A stretch of 56,523 nucleotides of DNA from Siculibacillus sp. (GTDB lineage: Bacteria > Pseudomonadota > Alphaproteobacteria > Rhizobiales > Ancalomicrobiaceae), in the NCBI GenBank assembly GCA_030247555.1, contig JAOTSD010000022.1:1-56523 (forward strand), in the 5' to 3' direction. Shown in pieces: positions 47,885 through 56,523 of this stretch. The translations under genes were made by a program, and so were the position numbers. Positions within the stretch are counted from its first letter, which is position 1, and each line of letters begins with the position of its first letter. The notes beneath the pieces are model-generated. The model did no database searches. It was not told the DNA's origin and saw only the letters and a program-made list of their open reading frames with translations.

Positions 47885-49033
47885 ATGTCCAGACGCGAGC
47901 GCACGTTCATCCTCCTGCGGGGCGCGGCGACGTTGCTCGTCGCCATGGGGCTCGGGCGTTTCGCCTTCACCGCGCTCCTGCCGGCGATGCAGGCGGACGT
48001 CGGCTTCAGCGACGCCGACGCCGGCCTGATGGCCTCGCTCAACCTCGCCGCCTATCTCGCCGGCGTCTTCATCGCCGGCCGCGCCTCGCCGAGGGGGCGG
48101 GTCCAGCTCTTCCACGCCGGCCTCGTCGTTGCCGTCCTGTGCATCGCCGGCATGGCGTTGCCGCTCGGCCTGTGGTTCTGGGACCTCCTGCGGGCGGCGG
48201 CCGGCCTCGCCTCCGGCTTCCTCTTCGTGCTCGCCACCGCCTTCGTCTTCGAGCGCGGCGCCGCCACCGGGCCGACCGGCGCGGCCCTGCATTTCGCCGG
48301 CGTCGGCACCGGCATCGCGACGACCGGACTGGCCGCCCAGTTCATCGCCGACTGGCGGCTCGGCTGGATCCTCCTCGGCCTCCTCGCGGTCGTCCTCGCC
48401 TGGCCGGCCCGGAAGCTGCCGGGCGAGAGCGTCCGCGCCGCCGGCACCGCGAACGCCGCCCCGCGCCTGCATTGGAGCCCGGTCTTCGTCCTGCTGTTGG
48501 TCGCCTACGCGCTGGAGGGGCTCGGCTACATCGTCACCGGTACCTTCCTCGTCGCCATCCTGCGCCGCCTGCCGGAGACCGCGCCGCTCGCCCCACTCGC
48601 CTGGGTGCTCGCCGGCCTCGCCGCCATCCCCTCGCCGCTGGTGTGGACGCGCATCGCCCACCGCTTCGGCTCGTGGGCCTCGCTCACCGCGGCCTACGTC
48701 GTCCAGGCGATCGGCATCTTCGCCGCGCTCGCCGGCTCGCCGGTCGCCGCCCTCCTCTCCGCCGCCTCCTACGGCTTCACCTTCATCGGCATCACCGGCG
48801 TGTCGATCGCGCTGGCCACCCGCCTGCAACCGGGTGCCGCCGCGCGCGCCACCGCGCTCGTCACCATCGGCTACGGCATCGGTCAGGTGATCGGCCCCTG
48901 GGCCGCCGGTCTGGTGGCGACGGGTTCGTCGGGCTTCGCCCTGCCGCTGATCGGGGCGGGCACCGTGGTGGCGATCTCGGCGCTGCTCTCGGCCGTCGGC
49001 CACGTCTTGGCGACGCGCGCCGCGGCGCCGTGA
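47885..49033 (+). CDS. YbfB/YjiJ-family MFS transporter
   Basis: This 382-residue major facilitator protein has about 12 hydrophobic helices. The N-terminus MGLGRFAFTALLPAMQ and DADAGLMASLNLAAYLAG match the YbfB/YjiJ group. Substrates of the group are not known with confidence. It is divergent from recQ and convergent with alkB, whose stop is 9 bp away. Confidence 0.9.
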   Translation: MSRRERTFILLRGAATLLVAMGLGRFAFTALLPAMQADVGFSDADAGLMASLNLAAYLAGVFIAGRASPRGRVQLFHAGLVVAVLCIAGMALPLGLWFWDLLRAAAGLASGFLFVLATAFVFERGAATGPTGAALHFAGVGTGIATTGLAAQFIADWRLGWILLGLLAVVLAWPARKLPGESVRAAGTANAAPRLHWSPVFVLLLVAYALEGLGYIVTGTFLVAILRRLPETAPLAPLAWVLAGLAAIPSPLVWTRIAHRFGSWASLTAAYVVQAIGIFAALAGSPVAALLSAASYGFTFIGITGVSIALATRLQPGAAARATALVTIGYGIGQVIGPWAAGLVATGSSGFALPLIGAGTVVAISALLSAVGHVLATRAAAP

Positions 49034-49042
49034 CGGCTCGCT

Positions 49043-49684
49043 TCACCCCGCCTTCGTCACCCGTCGCAACGTCAGGTTGATCCGGCCGCCGCCGGCGAGC
49101 AACGTCGAGGTGCCGGACAGGATCCGGTCGACGCCGTGGAAGGCGAGCCGCGCCGGCCCGGCGAGCACCAGCACGTCGCCCGAGGCGAGGACGAAGGAGC
49201 GCGTCCGGTCGGTGCGTTCGACCCCGCCGAGGCGGAAGCGGCACGAATCGCCGAGCGAGATCGAGACCAACGGCGCGGCGAAATCCGCCTCGTCGCGGTC
49301 TTGGTGCAGGCCCATCTTGGCCTCCGCATCATAGAAGTTGACGAGGCAGGCTTCCGGCGGATGTGGGTATCCGCTCACCTCGTCCCACAGGTCGAGGAGG
49401 CGAGGGGGGATCGCCGGCCACGGCCAGCCGGTCTCCGGATGGGTCGGCTGATAGCGATAGCCGGCACGGTCGGAGACCCAGCCGAGCGGGCCGCAATTGG
49501 TCATCCGAACCGAGAAGGGCCTGCCGCTGCGCGGCATCGCCGGAGTGTAGAACGGCGCGCGCCGCGCCACCTCGCGCAATTCGGCCACCAGCGCCGACTG
49601 CTCGGCGCGTTCGAGACGGTCGCGAAAGAGCCGCACGCCCTCGGAGATCTCGAGCGGCGACCGCATCTCCTGATCGGCAGACAT
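49043..49684 (-). CDS. alkB: Alpha-ketoglutarate-dependent DNA dealkylase AlkB
   Basis: This 213-residue iron dioxygenase repairs N1-methyladenine and N3-methylcytosine by oxidative demethylation. The iron ligands are His127, Asp129 (MGLHQDRDE) and His183 (AFHGVDR). The 2-oxoglutarate-binding RINLTLRR block is at 201-208. LVNFYDAEAKMG is the nucleotide-recognition segment. AGGAGA abuts ATG 49684, so the exact start is slightly uncertain. Confidence 0.95.
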   Translation of the reverse strand: MSADQEMRSPLEISEGVRLFRDRLERAEQSALVAELREVARRAPFYTPAMPRSGRPFSVRMTNCGPLGWVSDRAGYRYQPTHPETGWPWPAIPPRLLDLWDEVSGYPHPPEACLVNFYDAEAKMGLHQDRDEADFAAPLVSISLGDSCRFRLGGVERTDRTRSFVLASGDVLVLAGPARLAFHGVDRILSGTSTLLAGGGRINLTLRRVTKAG

Positions 49685-49740
49685 TCTCCTGAAATCTCGA
49701 TATTGCCCAGCAGGCGAAAGAGGCAGTGGAGTGAACCGGA

Positions 49741-50118
49741 ATGGCGGTCCCGGGCACCATCGTCTGGAACGAACTCGCGACCTCGGACCTCGAAGGGACC
49801 AAGGCGTTCTATGCGGCCGCCTTCGGCTGGACCTACGAGGAGATCGCCACTCCCGCCGGACCCTACACCCTCGCCCGGGTGCCCGGCCAGACCCGACCGG
49901 TGGCGGGCCTGCTCCAATGGCCGAAGGGCGAGGACGGCAGCGACATGTGGTTCACCTACGTCGACGTGGCCGACATCGAGGCGACGGTGGCGACCGTCGC
50001 GGCGGCCGGCGGACGTGCCAACCCGATCTTCGAGGTCCCCGGCGTCGGACGCATGGCCACCATCGTCGATCCGAACGGAACCACCCTCGCCCTGAAGCAG
50101 CGTGACTCCGTCGCCTGA
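49741..50118 (+). CDS. VOC-family (glyoxalase/bleomycin-resistance fold) protein
   Basis: This 125-residue protein has a pair of beta-alpha-beta-beta-beta modules. The first starts GTIVWNELATSDLEGTKAFYAAAFGW, seen in overlapping parts at residues 5-30, and the second ends MATIVDPNGTTLALKQ. It probably binds a metal and a small molecule. Function unknown. It is divergent from alkB, with 56 bp between them. Confidence 0.88.
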   Translation: MAVPGTIVWNELATSDLEGTKAFYAAAFGWTYEEIATPAGPYTLARVPGQTRPVAGLLQWPKGEDGSDMWFTYVDVADIEATVATVAAAGGRANPIFEVPGVGRMATIVDPNGTTLALKQRDSVA

Positions 50119-50180
50119 CGCGCGTGAGCCGGTCGGGCCCGCCCGGCGACCGCCCATCGCCGCGGCCACCGCGCAGCGGC

Positions 50181-50212
50181 CTTGCGGGCCGGAAAGCCCC
50201 CACTTATATACC
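50181..50212 (+). promoter_or_regulatory. Heat-shock (RpoH) promoter for dnaK-dnaJ
   Basis: CTTG at 50181 and CTTATATACC at 50203-50212 fit the alphaproteobacterial RpoH pattern (CTTGxx, about 16-17 bp, CYTATnTnnG), with CTTATAT matching well. It gives a leader of roughly 145 nt before dnaK. No CIRCE element is seen. Confidence 0.6.
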
Positions 50213-50361
50213 CCGGCGAAGCGCTCGGTGGCCGCGTCCGCGACCCGACCCGATCGCACCGGAAGACGTCCCAACCGCGGCCCCCGAGGGGAGCCGCAAG
50301 GGAGCCGTGAGCGGAACGCTCGACAGAGGTCCGGACGGCTCGCCACTCGAGGAGAAGCAAC

Positions 50362-52263
<1,902 letters not shown>

Positions 52264-52286
52264 CCCCGTGCTTCGTGAGTGATGCC

Positions 52287-52317
52287 TGCGACCCGGTGTG
52301 CCCCACACCGGGTCGCA
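52287..52317 (+). promoter_or_regulatory. Strong hairpin between dnaK and dnaJ
   Basis: Perfect 14 bp arms TGCGACCCGGTGTG and CACACCGGGTCGCA surround a 3 nt loop. There is no T-run, so it is more likely an mRNA-stability, processing or partial-attenuation element than a full terminator. Confidence 0.6.
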
Positions 52318-52358
52318 CCGCATGAAGGCCCCGCCACGGAAGACGATCGGATCCCAAC

Positions 52359-53489
52359 ATGGCCAAGCGCGACTACTACGAGGTTCTCGGGGTCGGAAAG
52401 ACCGCCGACGAGAAGGACCTGAAGGCCGCCTTCCGCAAGCTCGCCATGCAGTTCCATCCCGACCGCAATCCGGGCAACGCCGAGGCCGAGGCCAGGTTCA
52501 AGGAAGTGAACGAGGCCTACGACTGCCTGAAGGACGACCAGAAGCGCGCCGCCTACGACCGCTTCGGCCACGCCGCCTTCGAGAACGGCGGCGGCGGTGG
52601 CGGCGCCGGCTTCAACGGCGACTTCGCCCAGACCATGTCCGACATCTTCGAGAACTTCTTCGGCGGCGATTTCGGCCGCGGGCGGTCCTCGGGCGGGCGC
52701 GAGCGCGGCGCCGACCTGCGCTACAACATGGAGATCACCCTCGAGGAGGCCTACACCGGCAAGAAGGTCGAGATCCGGGTGCCGACGACCGTCACCTGCG
52801 AGGCCTGCACCGGGACCGGCGCCTCGCCCGGATCCTCGGCGCAGACCTGCCGCACCTGTGGCGGTCAGGGCCGGGTGCGCGCCGTCCAGGGCTTCTTCAC
52901 CATCGAACGCACCTGTCCGACCTGCCAGGGTCGCGGTCAGGTCATCCCCGACCCCTGCAAGAAGTGCGGCGGCACCGGCCAGACCGCGACCGAGAAGACG
53001 CTCGAGGTCGCCGTTCCCGCCGGCATCGAGGAGGGCACCCGCATCCGCGTCGCCGGCGAGGGCGAGGCGGGGGCCCGCGGCGGTCCCTCCGGCGACCTCT
53101 ACATCTTCATCTCGATCAGATCGCACGCCTTCTTCCAGCGCGACGGCGCCGACGTCTACTGCCGCGTGCCGATCTCGCTGACCACCGCCGCGCTCGGCGG
53201 CCAGTTCGACGTGCCGACGCTGTCGGGCGAGAAGACCAAGGTCAGGGTGCCGGAAGGCACGCAATCCGGCAAGCAGTTCCGCCTCAAGGGCAAGGGCATG
53301 CCGGTGATGCGCACCCATGGCACCGGCGACATGTACATCCAGGTCACGGTCGAGACCCCGCGCAATCTGACGAAGAAGCAACGCGATCTCCTCGAGGAAT
53401 TCGAGCGCGAGTCCTCGGGCTCGACCCACCCCGAGGCCGAGGGCTTCTTCGCCAAGGTGCGCGATTTCTTCGACAATCTGGGAAGCTGA
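52359..53489 (+). CDS. dnaJ: Chaperone DnaJ (Hsp40)
   Basis: This 376-residue co-chaperone stimulates DnaK. The J-domain has [11 protein letters not shown] with the HPD tripeptide. A Gly/Phe-rich linker follows. The zinc region carries four CxxCxGxG repeats: [24 protein letters not shown] and CKKCGGTG. The type I layout is complete. It lies 95 bp after dnaK. Confidence 0.98.
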   Translation: MAKRDYYEVLGVGKTADEKDLKAAFRKLAMQFHPDRNPGNAEAEARFKEVNEAYDCLKDDQKRAAYDRFGHAAFENGGGGGGAGFNGDFAQTMSDIFENFFGGDFGRGRSSGGRERGADLRYNMEITLEEAYTGKKVEIRVPTTVTCEACTGTGASPGSSAQTCRTCGGQGRVRAVQGFFTIERTCPTCQGRGQVIPDPCKKCGGTGQTATEKTLEVAVPAGIEEGTRIRVAGEGEAGARGGPSGDLYIFISIRSHAFFQRDGADVYCRVPISLTTAALGGQFDVPTLSGEKTKVRVPEGTQSGKQFRLKGKGMPVMRTHGTGDMYIQVTVETPRNLTKKQRDLLEEFERESSGSTHPEAEGFFAKVRDFFDNLGS

Positions 53490-53559
53490 GAGCCCTCTTC
53501 GACTTCCGCGCGTTTCGTCGCAGTGGTGGCGGATGGGGCGATCCGACCCTCTTGGACAT

Positions 53560-53589
53560 TTGTCCCACGGGTCATCGACATCGTATTGT
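53560..53589 (+). promoter_or_regulatory. Possible pmtA promoter
   Basis: TTGTCC (53560-53565) and TATTGT (53584-53589) are 18 bp apart. The first box overlaps a small dyad GGACA-TT-TGTCC. A separate promoter for pmtA-pyrF is plausible but weakly supported. Confidence 0.3.
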
Positions 53590-53644
53590 CGCCCCCGTCC
53601 GACAGGATCGCACCGCGAACCGAATCGACCACCCGGAGCCTTGA

Positions 53645-54259
53645 ATGGGACAACCGAAGAAGCGCATCGACACCGACGAACTGCGCCACAAGGTTCTGGA
53701 CGAGGTCCGTTTCCTGAAGAATTGGCTGGACAAGCCGCTGGTTACCGGCGCCGTGGCGCCGTCGAGCCCGGCGCTCGCCAAGCTGATGGCCTCTTACGTC
53801 GACCCCGCCGACGACCGTCTCGTCGTCGAACTCGGCCCCGGCACCGGCGTCGTCACCCAGGCTCTGGTCGATCGCGGCGTCGCCCGTGATCGCATCGCCG
53901 CGATCGAGTACAACCACGACTTCTGCAACCTGCTGCACAACCGCTTTCCCGGCGTGCACTTCATCCACGGCGACGCCTATCACATGCGCCACGCTCTCGG
54001 CGATCTCGTCGCCGGTCGCGATGCGCCGGTCTCGGCGGTGGTCTCCGGTCTTCCGCTCTTCACCCGGCCGCTTCCCGAACGGACGCGCCTGCTCGACGAG
54101 TGCTTCGACCTGATGCCGTCCGGCGCGCCCTTCATCCAGTTCTCCTACGCTCTGGTGCCGCCGGTGCCGCACGGCGCGGGCCGCTTCGAGATCGAGCGCA
54201 CCTCCTGGGTGGTGATGAACCTGCCGCCGGCGCGGGTGTGGATCTATCGACGACCCTGA
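53645..54259 (+). CDS. pmtA: Phospholipid N-methyltransferase (PmtA type)
   Basis: This 204-residue SAM methyltransferase converts phosphatidylethanolamine stepwise to phosphatidylcholine in rhizobial relatives. The SAM motif is [16 protein letters not shown]. The [18 protein letters not shown] block is typical of the Sinorhizobium-type PmtA. CGGAG precedes ATG 53645. Position after dnaK-dnaJ and before pyrF is shared with rhizobia. Confidence 0.88.
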   Translation: MGQPKKRIDTDELRHKVLDEVRFLKNWLDKPLVTGAVAPSSPALAKLMASYVDPADDRLVVELGPGTGVVTQALVDRGVARDRIAAIEYNHDFCNLLHNRFPGVHFIHGDAYHMRHALGDLVAGRDAPVSAVVSGLPLFTRPLPERTRLLDECFDLMPSGAPFIQFSYALVPPVPHGAGRFEIERTSWVVMNLPPARVWIYRRP

Positions 54260-54329
54260 AGAAGGGGCCGGCTTGCGGAGCGGCGCGTCGCGGCGTAGAC
54301 CCGCCTCGATCGAACCGAGGACTCCGCCC

Positions 54330-55055
54330 ATGCCCTTCGTCGCCGCTTCTCCCCGGGATCGCCTGATCCTCGCCCTCGACGTCGCCTCGGTCACCGAGGC
54401 CGAGCGCATCGTCGAGGAGACTCGCGGCGAGGTCGGGGTCTACAAGATCGGCTACCGCCTCGTCTTCGCCGGCGGGCTGGCGCTCGCCGAGAGGCTGGTG
54501 GCGGCCGGCGAGAAGGTCTTCCTCGACGTCAAGCTGCTCGACATCGACAACACCGTCGCCGAAGGCATCGAATCGATCCTCGCCCTCGGCGTCGACTGGG
54601 TGACGCTCCACGCCTATCCGAAGGCGATGCGCGCCGCCGTCGCCGTCCGCGATCGGGCTTCGCATCGGCGCACGAAGCTCCTCGGCGTCACCGTCCTCAC
54701 CTCGATGGACGACGCCGACGTCGCCGCCGCCGGATATGCCGGCCGCGTCGAGGAACTGGTTCTCGCTCGCGCGAAGGACGCCGCCGCCGCGGGCATGGAC
54801 GGCATCGTCTGCTCGCCGGCCGAGGCCGCCCGCCTGCGCGCTTCCGTCGGGCCCGATCTGGTGCTCGTGACCCCCGGTGTCCGCCCCGCCGGGGCCGATG
54901 CCGGCGACCAGAAGCGCGTCATGACCCCGGCGGAGGCCATGCGCGCCGGCTCCGACCTGCTGGTCGTCGGCCGCCCGATCCTCGCCGCAGCCGATCGCCG
55001 CGGTGCGGCCCGCGCCATCGTCGAAGAGATCGCCGGAGCCGCCGTCGAGCGCTGA
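54330..55055 (+). CDS. pyrF: Orotidine 5'-phosphate decarboxylase
   Basis: This 241-residue TIM-barrel enzyme makes UMP, the last step of pyrimidine synthesis. The catalytic block [13 protein letters not shown] holds the Asp-Lys-Asp set. LILALDV starts the barrel, and the phosphate loop is [10 protein letters not shown] 54330 follows GAGGA; the longer open frame lacks family similarity. It follows pmtA by 70 bp. Confidence 0.97.
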   Translation: MPFVAASPRDRLILALDVASVTEAERIVEETRGEVGVYKIGYRLVFAGGLALAERLVAAGEKVFLDVKLLDIDNTVAEGIESILALGVDWVTLHAYPKAMRAAVAVRDRASHRRTKLLGVTVLTSMDDADVAAAGYAGRVEELVLARAKDAAAAGMDGIVCSPAEAARLRASVGPDLVLVTPGVRPAGADAGDQKRVMTPAEAMRAGSDLLVVGRPILAAADRRGAARAIVEEIAGAAVER

Positions 55056-55239
55056 TCGCGGATCGGGACGTTCCGTCGAAGACATCGAATTGCGGCCATT
55101 CGTCATCCTAGACGGCCGGTCGATGTTTGCGAGAGAACACATATACGAAGGGCGGGGTATCGCATCTTCTTGCGGAGAGGCAAATTCCGCTCACGGCGGT
55201 CCGCATCAGGGGGCGGGCCCGCTCGTGTCTGGGGAGAGC

Positions 55240-55294
55240 GTCACGAAACTCGAACGAGTTGTGACGGGACGGGACCGTGATGCGGTCGTGTCCC
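55240..55294 (+). promoter_or_regulatory. Two adjacent hairpins upstream of DUF485-actP
   Basis: The first fold pairs AACTCG with CGAGTT and GTCAC with GTGAC (55240-55265). The second pairs GGGAC/GTCCC and GACCG/CGGTC around TGATG (55266-55294). They abut each other about 55 nt before the DUF485 start. They could be operator dyads or a leader structure; neither has a T-run. Confidence 0.4.
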
Positions 55295-55349
55295 GCGGTC
55301 GGTCGCGTCCGTGTCGCCTCCCTCATAAGCTGTCCAGGGAGGTATCCAA

Positions 55350-55655
55350 GTGAGTACCGACATCATCTCCAAGGTTCGGTCCAATCCGAAGTTCGCGGAA
55401 CTCGTCCGCAAGCGCAATTCGCTGGCGTTCTCGCTGACCATCGCCATTCTGGTTCTCTATTTCGGCTTCATCCTGCTCGTCGGCTACGCCAAGGGTTTCC
55501 TGGCGACTCCGATCGGCTCGAACCTGATGACCTTCGGCGTGCCGATCGGCATCGGCGTCATCGTCGGCGCCTTCGTGCTCACCGGCATCTACGTCCGCAA
55601 GGCCAACGCCGAATTCGACACGCTGACCGCGCAGATCGTCGAGGAGACCAAGTGA
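55350..55655 (+). CDS. DUF485 membrane protein (YjcH-like), acetate-symporter partner
   Basis: This 101-residue protein has two transmembrane segments: [20 protein letters not shown] at about 28-47, and a second near 57-82. It matches DUF485/YjcH, which is regularly paired with ActP acetate permeases and thought to assist them. GTG 55350 has AGGGAGG about 7 nt upstream. The stop overlaps the next ATG by one base. Confidence 0.92.
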   Translation: MSTDIISKVRSNPKFAELVRKRNSLAFSLTIAILVLYFGFILLVGYAKGFLATPIGSNLMTFGVPIGIGVIVGAFVLTGIYVRKANAEFDTLTAQIVEETK

Positions 55656-56523
55656 TGAACCGCGTCCTGACCCTCCTCACCACGGCCGCGCTCGTCGCGC
55701 TGCCGAGCCTCGCGATGGCGGCCGGCGTCGACGCCGCCGACATCAAGAAGCAGGCGACCAACATGCCTGCGATCATCATGTTCGTGATCTTCGTCGGCAT
55801 CACGCTCGGCATCACCTACTGGGCGGCCAAGCGCACCAAGTCGGCCGCGGCCTTCTACACCGCCGGCGGCGGCATCACCGGCGGCCAGAACGGCCTCGCC
55901 ATCGCCGGCGACTACATGTCGGCGGCCTCGTTCCTCGGCATCACCGGCCTCGTCTACGGCTCGGGCTACGACGGCCTGATCTTCTCGGTGGGCTGGCTGG
56001 TCGGCTGGCCGATCGTGACATTCCTGGTCGCCGAACAGCTGCGCAACCTCGGCAAGTTCACCTTCGCCGACGTCGCCTCGTTCCGCTTCGCCCAGACCCC
56101 GATCCGTACGCTCGCCGCCTGCGGTTCGCTGGTCACCGTGGCCTTCTATCTGATCGCTCAGATGGTCGGCGCCGGCAAGCTGATCCAGATCCTCTTCGGC
56201 CTGCCCTACCTCTGGGCCGTCATCATCGTCGGCGTGCTGATGATCGTCTACGTCACCTTCGGTGGCATGACCGCCACCACCTGGGTGCAGATCATCAAGG
56301 CCTGCCTGCTGCTCGGCGGCGCCACCTTCATGGCGCTGATGGTGATGATCAAGTTCGGCTTCTCGCCGGAAGCCCTGTTCAAGGCCGCCGTCGACATCCA
56401 CCCGAAGAAGATCGCGATCATGGGCCCCGGCTCGCTGATCACCGATCCGATCTCGGCGATCTCGCTCGGCATGGCGCTGATGTTCGGCACCGCCGGCCTG
56501 CCGCACATCCTGATGCGCTTCTT
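55655..56523 (+). CDS. actP: Cation:acetate symporter ActP (3' end beyond window)
   Basis: The first 289 residues of a sodium:solute symporter are present, cut by the window end. A cleavable-looking leader ([20 protein letters not shown]) precedes the transporter core. [32 protein letters not shown] (residues about 65-96) is the ActP hallmark, and [14 protein letters not shown] closes the visible part. It takes up acetate and similar acids with a cation. No acs gene is seen upstream. The gene starts in the stop of the DUF485 gene (TGATG). Confidence 0.95.
   Translation, partial: MNRVLTLLTTAALVALPSLAMAAGVDAADIKKQATNMPAIIMFVIFVGITLGITYWAAKRTKSAAAFYTAGGGITGGQNGLAIAGDYMSAASFLGITGLVYGSGYDGLIFSVGWLVGWPIVTFLVAEQLRNLGKFTFADVASFRFAQTPIRTLAACGSLVTVAFYLIAQMVGAGKLIQILFGLPYLWAVIIVGVLMIVYVTFGGMTATTWVQIIKACLLLGGATFMALMVMIKFGFSPEALFKAAVDIHPKKIAIMGPGSLITDPISAISLGMALMFGTAGLPHILMRF

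Overview
This is a 56.5 kb stretch of a very GC-rich bacterial chromosome, and almost everything in it is coding. The organism looks like an alphaproteobacterium, probably of the order Hyphomicrobiales (Rhizobiales). The evidence is the neighbourhood dnaA, rpsT, enoyl-CoA hydratase, mutM, ubiE, ubiB; a hisB-DUF2628-hisH-hisA-hisF-hisE-coaA cluster; a RegB/RegA-type (ActS/ActR) redox two-component pair; MmcB; DUF2852; an intracellular polyhydroxyalkanoate depolymerase; and dnaK-dnaJ-pmtA-pyrF. I do not assign a genus. I see no rRNA, tRNA, CRISPR array, insertion sequence, prophage or integrase.

Region 1 (1-8,650) is the most accessory part. Tightly overlapping genes encode the end of a metal-dependent amidohydrolase, two peptide-type ABC ATPases, a RidA-family protein, a SelA-like PLP enzyme and an IclR regulator. 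I read this as an uptake and breakdown operon for an unknown amino or N-acyl compound; its permeases and binding protein would lie before the window. A lone six-hairpin glycosidase follows on the other strand. An oxyR gene then diverges from katG across an AT-rich operator region.

Region 2 (8,797-21,084) is housekeeping: katG; a minus-strand dapB-gpmA-terC operon; dnaA; a rhodanese-like gene; rpsT; enoyl-CoA hydratase; and mutM divergent from ubiE-ubiB. The 600 bp between rpsT and the rhodanese gene lies upstream of dnaA and carries clustered GANTC sites but no clear DnaA boxes.

Region 3 (21,174-34,883) mixes DUF4202, a YgjP-type metallohydrolase, DUF2852, PhaZ, an ABC-2 exporter, the RegB/RegA pair, a flavoprotein, a chemoreceptor carrying an NIT sensor and a C-terminal PilZ domain, an NhaD-like antiporter and MmcB.

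Region 4 (34,988-41,209) holds the second half of histidine biosynthesis followed by two coenzyme A genes, coaA and coaBC. Region 5 (41,313-50,118) contains a glycosyltransferase, an alpha/beta hydrolase, infC (probable AUU start), a glycolipid-binding-like protein, rpmI-rplT, recQ, an MFS transporter, alkB and a VOC protein. Region 6 (50,362-56,523) is dnaK-dnaJ, pmtA, pyrF and a DUF485-actP symporter pair cut off by the window end.

No strikingly novel multi-gene system stands out. The best candidates for new biology are the amidohydrolase/SelA-like/RidA operon, the NIT-MCP-PilZ receptor with its coupled upstream mini-ORF, an orphan TetR-operator-like palindrome between convergent genes, and several unassigned leader structures (rpmI, dnaK-dnaJ, DUF485-actP).
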